This document shows positions 6,584 through 11,752 of a stretch of 11,752 nucleotides of DNA, one piece after another. Source of the stretch: JBBIOI01 sp037443425 (GTDB taxonomy: Bacteria > Desulfobacterota > BSN033 > UBA1163); assembly GCA_037443425.1 (NCBI GenBank), contig JBBIOI010000107.1:1-11752 (forward strand). The letters are read 5' to 3'. The translations under genes were made by a program, and so were the position numbers. The notes under the pieces are model-generated. The model had not been told where the DNA came from. It made no database searches and saw nothing but the letters and a program-made list of their open reading frames with translations. Within the stretch, counting starts at the first letter, position 1. The number at the start of each line of letters is the position of its first letter.

Positions 6584-7057
6584 TTACTTTCTTCTAAATT
6601 TTTCAACCTTAATGCCCGACTCCTTTAACATCTTTTTTGCTAACTCGTCAGCATATCCTTCCTCATAAACAACCCTTTTAATTCCTGCATTAATAATCAT
6701 CTTTGTACATATTATACATGGATGATTTGTACAGTAAAGTGTTGCACCTTTAATTTCTACTCCGTGATAAGCAGCCTGTATAATTGCATTTTGTTCAGCA
6801 TGAAGACCCCGGCAGAGCTCGTGCCGTTCACCGGAGGGAATGCCCATCTTTTCTCTTAGGCACCCAATATCAAGACAGTGCCTAAGCTTAGAAGGAGCCC
6901 CATTGTATCCTGTGGTGAGGATTTTTTTATCCTTAACAATAATGGCACCTACCTGTCTCCTTAAACACGTCGATCTCTTGGATACAAGGTGAGTTATATC
7001 CATAAAATATTCTTCCCAAGAAGGCCTTGTCAGTTTAGTCGCTTTTTTCTCTTTCAA
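6584..7057 (-). CDS. dCMP deaminase (ComEB-type cytidine deaminase superfamily)
   Basis: It probably deaminates dCMP to dUMP, feeding dTMP synthesis. The zinc site is clear: His86-Ala-Glu88 in GLHAEQNAII and Cys114-x-x-Cys117 in HPCIICTKM. The STCLRRQVGAIIVKD stretch (29-43) and the YNGAPSKLRHC segment (51-61) are typical of the dCMP deaminase branch. Extra cysteines (31, 61, 66, 82) may hold a second, structural zinc as in some family members. The start is uncertain. The TTG at 7057 has no good SD and gives a basic 10-residue extension before the conserved SWEEYF. No upstream in-frame ATG exists, because a TAA closes the frame just upstream. It follows rpiB by 46 nt. The B. subtilis homologue is named comEB. 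RibD next door has a deaminase domain of the same superfamily. Confidence 0.88.
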   Translation of the reverse strand: MKEKKATKLTRPSWEEYFMDITHLVSKRSTCLRRQVGAIIVKDKKILTTGYNGAPSKLRHCLDIGCLREKMGIPSGERHELCRGLHAEQNAIIQAAYHGVEIKGATLYCTNHPCIICTKMIINAGIKRVVYEEGYADELAKKMLKESGIKVEKFRRK

Positions 7058-7103
7058 GGAAGAGCCATCAATGAGGATTTAATCTGAAATTATAAATCTT
7101 AAA

Positions 7104-7553
7104 TTATTTAAAATTTTCTTTTTCAAGGGCCTCTATCTTTTCCAGACGCCTTCTATGTCTCCCTTCAGTAAAGGAGGTATTTAGCCATGTTTTAACGATC
7201 TCTTTTGCAAGTTCTTTTCCTACTATCCTGCCTCCAATTACTAAGATATTGGCATCTGTATGTTCTCGACTAAATCGCGCTGAATAGAGGTCATTTGCTA
7301 AAGCTGCCCTTACTCCACGAAACTTATTTGCTACGATCGACATCCCGATACCTGTGCCACATATAAGAATCCCTTTCTCCAATTCTCCGTTTGAAACTTT
7401 TTTTGCTACAAGTATACCATAATCTGGATAATCAACTGAATCTTCACTGAAAGTTCCCATATCTATTGGTTCGATGCCAATTGTCCTTAAATATCTCTTA
7501 ATCTCCTCCTTTAATTCAAAACCACCATGATCAGATGCTATCCCGATTTGCAT
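7104..7553 (-). CDS. rpiB: Ribose-5-phosphate isomerase B
   Basis: It interconverts ribose 5-phosphate and ribulose 5-phosphate in the cytoplasm. The 149-residue protein has the RpiB/LacAB fold signatures: an N-terminal IGIASDHGG (3-11) with His9, DYPDYG (41-46), the catalytic Cys65 in ILICGTGIGMSI, and His98 in REHTDAN. It is far shorter than RpiA and unlike it. Cys65 supports RpiB rather than a LacA/LacB subunit. It starts 4 nt after fabF with AGGG from the fabF end 7 nt before the ATG, so it is probably coupled. Its product ribulose 5-phosphate is the RibB substrate encoded downstream. Confidence 0.95.
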   Translation of the reverse strand: MQIGIASDHGGFELKEEIKRYLRTIGIEPIDMGTFSEDSVDYPDYGILVAKKVSNGELEKGILICGTGIGMSIVANKFRGVRAALANDLYSARFSREHTDANILVIGGRIVGKELAKEIVKTWLNTSFTEGRHRRRLEKIEALEKENFK

Positions 7554-7557
7554 TGAT

Positions 7558-8799
7558 TTACCCTAAGAATTTTTTAAAAACAAGTGTTGCATTCGTTCCA
7601 CCAAAGCCAAATGCATTAGAAATAGCAATATTTACATCTTTTTTTCTTGCAACATTTGGGACATAATCAAGGTCACATTCAGGATCAGGTTCTTCATAAT
7701 TTATTGTTGGAGGAAGTATTCCATCCCTTATAGATAAGACTGTAAGGATAGCCTCTGTACTTCCAGCAGCACCCAAAAGATGACCTGTCATAGACTTTGT
7801 TGCACTAATCGGAATCTTTTTGGCATATTCTCCAAATACCCTTTTAATAGCAATAGTCTCTGTGACATCATTAAGGGGAGTTGAGGTCCCATGGGCATTT
7901 ATATATTCAACCTCTTCTGGCGCCAGACCAGCATCTCTTATAGCCATAAGCATACATCGAGCTGCGCCATCACCATCTGGAGGAGGAGCGGTAATATGAT
8001 AGGCATCACCAGTATATCCATAACCTATAAGCTCTGCATATATCTTGGCATTCCTCCTCATTGCGAATCCCAATTCTTCTAAAATCAAAACACCTGCCCC
8101 TTCAGCAACCACAAATCCATCGCGATTCTTTTCAAAGGGCCGACATGCCTTTTCAGGTTCATCATTACGCGTGGAAAGGGCCTTCATGGCATTAAATCCT
8201 CCAATGGTAAGAGGGGTGATGTTAGCCTCTGTCCCACCTGCAATGATTACGTCTGCATCACCATATAAAATCGCACGAAATGCATCCCCAATACAATGGG
8301 CACCGGTGGCACAGGCGGTCACAACACATATATTAGGTCCCTTTACCCCGAATTGGATTGCAATCTGCCCTGAGGCCAGATTGGCTATCAGCATTGGAAT
8401 AAAGAAAGGGGATATCCTTCCAGGCCCCTTCTCCAGCAGGATCTTATGGTATTTCTCAATGGTTGGAAGGCCCCCCAATCCTGTTCCAACTATAACACCA
8501 ATCCTCTCTGAATTTTCAGGTGTTATCTTTAATTCTGCATCCTCGATAGCCTCCTTTGTGGCTGCCAGGGCATATTGAATAAAGAGATCCATTTTTTTGA
8601 TCTCTTTTTTCTCTATATAATCTTCAGGGTTAAATCCTTTAACCTCACCAGCTATCTTTGTCTCAAATCCATTAGGGTCGAATCTTGTAAGAGGTCCAAT
8701 ACCTGAGCGACCATGGCAAATATTTTCCCAGGCGGTCTTAACACCTATTCCAGTTGGAATCACAAGACCCAATCCAGTTACTACAACCCTTCTCCTCAA
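7558..8799 (-). CDS. fabF: 3-oxoacyl-[acyl-carrier-protein] synthase II (FabF)
   Basis: It elongates acyl-ACP with malonyl-ACP by decarboxylative Claisen condensation in type II fatty acid synthesis. The 413-residue protein carries the full Cys-His-His triad: Cys163 in TACATGAHC, His303 in NAHGTSTPLND and His340 in SMTGHLLGAAGS. It also has the C-terminal AISNAFGFGGTNATL loop. Two active-site histidines and this length fit FabF/FabB, and the sequence looks FabF-like. The start is TTG, preceded by a purine-rich GGGAGGAGGTG (8817-8807). The frame closes just upstream at a TGA, so no ATG alternative exists. It lies 66 nt downstream of acpP, the widest gap in the operon, which holds a potential SD-masking structure. 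Confidence 0.96.
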   Translation of the reverse strand: MRRRVVVTGLGLVIPTGIGVKTAWENICHGRSGIGPLTRFDPNGFETKIAGEVKGFNPEDYIEKKEIKKMDLFIQYALAATKEAIEDAELKITPENSERIGVIVGTGLGGLPTIEKYHKILLEKGPGRISPFFIPMLIANLASGQIAIQFGVKGPNICVVTACATGAHCIGDAFRAILYGDADVIIAGGTEANITPLTIGGFNAMKALSTRNDEPEKACRPFEKNRDGFVVAEGAGVLILEELGFAMRRNAKIYAELIGYGYTGDAYHITAPPPDGDGAARCMLMAIRDAGLAPEEVEYINAHGTSTPLNDVTETIAIKRVFGEYAKKIPISATKSMTGHLLGAAGSTEAILTVLSIRDGILPPTINYEEPDPECDLDYVPNVARKKDVNIAISNAFGFGGTNATLVFKKFLG

Positions 8800-8806
8800 A
8801 AATCTT

Positions 8807-8865
8807 CACCTCCTCCCATCTGACTATATTTAGTCAGCGGAGATATTATAATCTTTTGGGAGGTG
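8807..8865 (-). promoter_or_regulatory. Possible SD-masking RNA structure between acpP and fabF
   Basis: In the mRNA, CACCTCCC follows the acpP stop codon directly (8865-8858). Its first seven bases are perfectly complementary to GGAGGTG within the fabF SD (8813-8807). The pairing would enclose a perfect 7-bp hairpin, CTGACTA/TAGTCAG with a 4-nt loop (8820-8837), and a smaller 4-bp stem (8841-8844 with 8851-8854). This resembles a three-way junction. A ribosome ending acpP translation would cover the masking strand, so the structure could couple fabF translation to acpP. There is no T-run after the hairpin, so it does not look like a terminator. The pairing is seen in sequence; its function is inference. 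Confidence 0.45.
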
Positions 8866-9105
8866 TTATTTACTCCCTATATGTTCCTGGATATATCTTA
8901 TCGCATCGCCTACAGTTAATATCTTTTCTGCATCCTCATCTGAGATCTCCATATTATACTCTTCCTCCAGGGCCATAACCAACTCAACCAAATCAAGCGA
9001 ATCCGCACCAAGATCATCAACAAATTTAGCTTCAAGTGTAACTTCACTTTCATTAACACCCAGTTGCTCAACAATAATCTCTTTCACCCTTTTTTCAATG
9101 TCCAT
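8866..9105 (-). CDS. acpP: Acyl carrier protein
   Basis: This small acidic protein carries growing acyl chains on a phosphopantetheine arm. The 79 residues contain the modification site Ser36 in DLGADSLDLVEL. They show the typical four-helix charge pattern with acidic helix II (MALEEEYNMEISDED), where partner enzymes such as FabD, FabG and FabF dock. Its ATG is preceded by an exceptionally complete SD. It sits between fabG and fabF, the classic bacterial order, with 44 nt to fabG and 66 nt to fabF. The strong SD and the flanking spacers fit its known need for much higher abundance than its neighbours. Confidence 0.97.
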   Translation of the reverse strand: MDIEKRVKEIIVEQLGVNESEVTLEAKFVDDLGADSLDLVELVMALEEEYNMEISDEDAEKILTVGDAIRYIQEHIGSK

Positions 9106-9108
9106 CGA

Positions 9109-9120
9109 ATCACCTCCTTT
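9109..9120 (-). promoter_or_regulatory. Full-length Shine-Dalgarno site of acpP
   Basis: The minus strand reads AAAGGAGGTGAT. All 12 bases are complementary to the usual bacterial 16S rRNA 3' end (AUCACCUCCUUU). The GGAGG core ends 7 nt before the acpP ATG. None of the other start regions in the window reaches this length of match. It suggests very efficient initiation on acpP inside a polycistronic message. Confidence 0.85.
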
Positions 9121-9149
9121 TTATAAATTTAGAAATTTCGAACTCAAAC

Positions 9150-9890
9150 TCACATATATAAACCTCCATTTACGTTCAATACCTGTCCTGTTATATAACT
9201 TGAAGCTTCAGATACAAGAAAGAGGACTGCTTGTGCTACATCTTCTGGTTTTCCTAACCTCTCCAGTGGAATCATCTTCTTTAATTCCTCTTTAACCTTT
9301 TCCGGAAGGATATCTGTCATTGGTGTTTCAATATAACCAGGTGCAATTGCATTTACATTTATACCTCTCTGAGCAAACTCACGTGCAATTGTCTTTGTAA
9401 AGCCTATTACACCAGCCTTCGAGGCTGAATAATTTGCCTGGCCAGGATTTCCCATCTCGCCAGATACTGAAGCGATATTTACGATCTTTCCACTTTTCTG
9501 CTTTGACATATGTCTTATAACTGCTTTTGTACAATTAAAAGTGCCTTTAAGATTTACATTAAGTACTGCGTCCCAGTCTTCTTCTGTCATTCTAAGGATC
9601 AACTTATCTCTTGTAATCCCAGCATTATTTACAAGTATATCGATCTTTCCAAATTCATTTATTATCTTTTCAACCATCTGTTCAACTTCCTCAGATTTTG
9701 ATACATCTACCTTTATAGCCATAGATCTTCGACCTATAGCTTCAATCTCTCTGCTTGTCTCTTGAGCCTTCTCAAGATTTATATCCGAAACAACAATATC
9801 TGCACCATTCTTTGCAAGTATCAATGCAATAGCCTTTCCTATGCCCTGTGCAGCACCTGTTATTAATGCAACCTTCCCGTCAAGCTCCAC
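9150..9890 (-). CDS. fabG: 3-oxoacyl-[acyl-carrier-protein] reductase (FabG)
   Basis: It reduces 3-oxoacyl-ACP to 3-hydroxyacyl-ACP with NADPH, the first reduction of each elongation cycle. It is a classical short-chain dehydrogenase with the TGAAQGIG cofactor loop (11-18), NNAG (88-91), and the catalytic Ser141, Tyr154 and Lys158 in the segment ending QANYSASKAG. The PG-x-I-x-T motif (APGYIETPMT) and a C-terminal NVNGGLYM follow. I chose the GTG at 9890 (246 residues). The AGGGGGTGA just after the fabD stop can pair with 16S rRNA (one G-U) at good spacing from it, whereas the GTG at 9899 sits directly against that run. The alternative adds three residues. It sits between fabD and acpP as in most bacterial fab clusters. 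Confidence 0.95.
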   Translation of the reverse strand: MELDGKVALITGAAQGIGKAIALILAKNGADIVVSDINLEKAQETSREIEAIGRRSMAIKVDVSKSEEVEQMVEKIINEFGKIDILVNNAGITRDKLILRMTEEDWDAVLNVNLKGTFNCTKAVIRHMSKQKSGKIVNIASVSGEMGNPGQANYSASKAGVIGFTKTIAREFAQRGINVNAIAPGYIETPMTDILPEKVKEELKKMIPLERLGKPEDVAQAVLFLVSEASSYITGQVLNVNGGLYM

Positions 9891-9903
9891 TCGTTTCACC
9901 CCC

Positions 9904-10830
9904 TTAAGAGATCATTTTAAGGGATTTTACATCCTCGATATTTAAAACTTCTATATTTTGATCTATCCTTTTCATCAATCCTGAAAGGACCTTACCTGGT
10001 CCTATCTCAATCATCCTCTCAATCCCTTCATCTATCATCTTCCTCATAGATTCCTCCCATCTTACCGGGCTTGAGACCTGTAAAACAAGCAGGGGTTTTA
10101 CCCTCTCTTTTGATCTATTTATATCTGCCTCCACATTTGTAACCACAGGTATGTTTAATTCCATTACAGTTATATCTTCCAATGCTTTTGCAAGACGCTC
10201 TGCTGCAGGTCTCATGAGTGAACAATGAAAGGGAGCACTTACAGGCAGTAAAACAGCTTTTTTCCCCTCTTTTTTAACCCTTTCTATGGCCCTTTCAACT
10301 GCCTTAATATGTCCTGATATTGTAATCTGACCAGGACAATTGTAATTTGCAGGCGAGAGAACTTCACCGAGCGAAACTTCCTGGCAAATCCTTTCGACCT
10401 CCTCTCTTCCCATACCTAAAACAGCTGCCATTGCACCCTCACCAACAGGGACAGCCTCCTGCATAAATCTCCCGCGTAGTCTAACAATCTTAACCGAATC
10501 TCTAAATAAGAATGCTCCAGAAGCAACAAGTGCGCTATACTCCCCAAGGCTATGACCTGCTGTAAGCTCTGGTATAATACCTTTTTCTTGTTCTAAAACC
10601 TTTAATGCTGCTATACTTACAGTGAGTATAGCGGGCTGGGTATTTTCTGTTAACTTTAAATCATCATCAGGGCCTTCAAAACATATCTTTGTGATTGGAA
10701 ACTGAAGTGTATCATCAGCCTCCTCAAATATCTGTTTTGCTACTTTGAAATTTTCGTATAACTCCTTCCCCATTCCAATATACTGTGAACCTTGACCTGG
10801 GAAAATAAATGCTGTCCTTTTCATATTCAT
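9904..10830 (-). CDS. fabD: Malonyl-CoA:ACP transacylase (FabD)
   Basis: It transfers malonyl from CoA to acyl carrier protein, providing the extender unit for FabF. The 308-residue protein has the N-terminal FIFPGQGSQ (9-17), the nucleophile Ser94 in GHSLGEYSA, the malonate-binding arginine in the RLRGRFMQEAVP stretch (Arg119 or Arg121), and the catalytic His202 in SAPFHCSLM. The C-terminal region (EIGPGKVLSGL) is typical. Its ATG overlaps the upstream acyl-CoA dehydrogenase stop as ATGA, and AGGA inside that gene lies 5 nt before the start. This supports the first Met over the one two codons later and implies translational coupling. The fabG SD begins at its stop codon. Confidence 0.96.
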   Translation of the reverse strand: MNMKRTAFIFPGQGSQYIGMGKELYENFKVAKQIFEEADDTLQFPITKICFEGPDDDLKLTENTQPAILTVSIAALKVLEQEKGIIPELTAGHSLGEYSALVASGAFLFRDSVKIVRLRGRFMQEAVPVGEGAMAAVLGMGREEVERICQEVSLGEVLSPANYNCPGQITISGHIKAVERAIERVKKEGKKAVLLPVSAPFHCSLMRPAAERLAKALEDITVMELNIPVVTNVEADINRSKERVKPLLVLQVSSPVRWEESMRKMIDEGIERMIEIGPGKVLSGLMKRIDQNIEVLNIEDVKSLKMIS

Positions 10831-11752
10831 CTCTTTCCTGCGTACTCTCTGCTTAACTCTAATCCTATTATGTTTCTTTGAATCTGATTTGTACCTTCAT
10901 AAATCTGAAGAATCTTTGCATCCCGCATCATTTTCTCAACAGGATACTCCCTCATATATCCGTAACCACCAAATATCTGAACTGCATCTGTAGTAACCTT
11001 CATTGCAACATCGCTTGCATAGACCTTAGCCATACCAGAGAGCTTTGAAATATCCTTTGGATCGTCCGATTGGTCAATATATCGAGCAACAGAATACACA
11101 AGTGCCCTCGCAGCCTCTACCTGGATTGCCATATCGGCAAGTAAATGCTGGATGGCTTGAAAAGATATTATCTTCTTTCCAAACTGTTCTCTCTGCCGTG
11201 CATAACGAACAGCCTCATCTAAGGCTCCCTGGGCTAATCCAACCCCTTGTGCTCCAACGCCAGGTCTTGTTCTATCAAATGTCTTCATTGTGATGATAAA
11301 TCCCATTCCTTCTTTAGCAATAAGGTTCTCCTTTGGGATAAAGCAGTCCTGAAATATAAGTTCCCTTGTAGCCGATGCCCTTATTCCCATCTTCTTTTCT
11401 TTTTTTCCAAAGCTAAAACCTGGTGTGCCCTTTTCAACTATGAATGCACTTGCACCCCTTGGTCCTTTTGTCTTATCGGTCATTGCAATAATTGTATATA
11501 CTTCTGCTTCGCCACCATTGGTTATCCATTGCTTTGTCCCATTTAAAACATATCCATCCCCTTTCTTTACCGCAGTCGTCCTTATTGCACTTGCATCGCT
11601 ACCAGCATCTGCCTCGGTCAAGCCAAAGGCAGCAAGCTTTTTCCCCCTTGCTATATCTGGAAGGTACCTTCTCTTCTGTTCAGGGCTTCCGAAAAGCAGT
11701 ATTGGCATGGCACCGAGTCCACTTGCAACAATAGAAGTGGCAATGCCAAGAC
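10827..11752 (-). CDS. Acyl-CoA dehydrogenase, C-terminal part (cut by window edge)
   Basis: This FAD-dependent enzyme introduces an alpha-beta double bond into an acyl-CoA and passes electrons to an electron-transfer flavoprotein. The reading frame stays open to the right edge, so the true start lies outside; about 308 C-terminal residues are visible. An internal ATG at 11708 is mid-domain, because the typical lead-in GIATSIVASGLGA precedes it. Counting from that Met, AAFGLTEADAGSDAS (26-40) and WITNGG (61-66) line the FAD pocket. REQFGK and FGGYGY are family signatures, and the catalytic base is Glu271 in IYEGTNQIQRNI. Placement of that Glu fits short/medium-chain (butyryl-CoA-type) members rather than isovaleryl or long-chain ones; chain length is not certain. 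It overlaps fabD by 4 nt, unusual company for a fatty-acid-synthesis operon. Confidence 0.93.
   Translation of the reverse strand, partial: LGIATSIVASGLGAMPILLFGSPEQKRRYLPDIARGKKLAAFGLTEADAGSDASAIRTTAVKKGDGYVLNGTKQWITNGGEAEVYTIIAMTDKTKGPRGASAFIVEKGTPGFSFGKKEKKMGIRASATRELIFQDCFIPKENLIAKEGMGFIITMKTFDRTRPGVGAQGVGLAQGALDEAVRYARQREQFGKKIISFQAIQHLLADMAIQVEAARALVYSVARYIDQSDDPKDISKLSGMAKVYASDVAMKVTTDAVQIFGGYGYMREYPVEKMMRDAKILQIYEGTNQIQRNIIGLELSREYAGKR

Noticed and set aside
6548..7103. FMN riboswitch or separate promoter ahead of the rib genes
   Set aside because: The gaps here are 36 and 46 nt and hold none of the conserved FMN-riboswitch blocks; no good -35/-10 pair is present.
8045..8578. A 177-codon plus-strand open frame opposite fabF
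   Set aside because: It lies entirely antisense to the well-conserved fabF with all catalytic residues in place, has no SD, and has no recognisable protein pattern. It is a frame shadow.

Overview
The window comes from an AT-rich bacterial genome that uses clear Shine-Dalgarno (SD) sites and several non-ATG starts. It is dominated by one long leftward (minus-strand) run of 14 tightly packed genes, about 1424-11752. In transcription order these are: acyl-CoA dehydrogenase (cut by the right edge), fabD, fabG, acpP, fabF, rpiB, a dCMP deaminase (comEB type), nrdR, ribD, ribE, ribBA, ribH, nusB, and a small protein resembling only the N-terminal domain of M17 leucyl aminopeptidases. Most gaps are 0-66 nt and some genes overlap or nearly touch, so this reads as one housekeeping superoperon. 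The order fabF-rpiB-...-nrdR-ribD-ribE-ribBA-ribH-nusB is what I associate with Desulfobacterota (former Deltaproteobacteria), Nitrospirota and uncultivated relatives. That placement is an inference with low confidence.

The operon serves three linked functions. The right third builds fatty acids on acyl carrier protein: malonyl transfer (FabD), ketoacyl reduction (FabG), the carrier (AcpP) and condensation (FabF), with an acyl-CoA dehydrogenase translationally joined to fabD. The middle handles pentose phosphates and deoxynucleotides: RpiB, dCMP deaminase, and the ribonucleotide-reductase repressor NrdR. The left third holds riboflavin biosynthesis (RibD, RibE, RibBA, RibH), ending in the antitermination factor NusB. 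RpiB interconverts ribulose 5-phosphate, the RibB substrate, with ribose 5-phosphate, so the rpiB-rib linkage makes metabolic sense. No FMN riboswitch is visible in the window.

At the left (440-1387) a plus-strand UDP-glucuronate decarboxylase gene converges on the operon. Positions 1-439 are non-coding. They contain a candidate leftward promoter, a terminator-like leader hairpin and an SD for a minus-strand gene starting just beyond the left edge, plus several inverted repeats and apparent remnants of a dispersed repeat.

The most striking observations are these. (1) ribD contains a perfect in-frame 111-bp tandem duplication that copies its second zinc-binding motif and is bounded by a 7-bp direct repeat. 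(2) The acpP-fabF spacer has complementary segments that could hide the fabF SD until acpP is translated. (3) The operon ends with a stand-alone M17 N-terminal domain lacking a peptidase domain. No defence system, mobile element or CRISPR array is visible.
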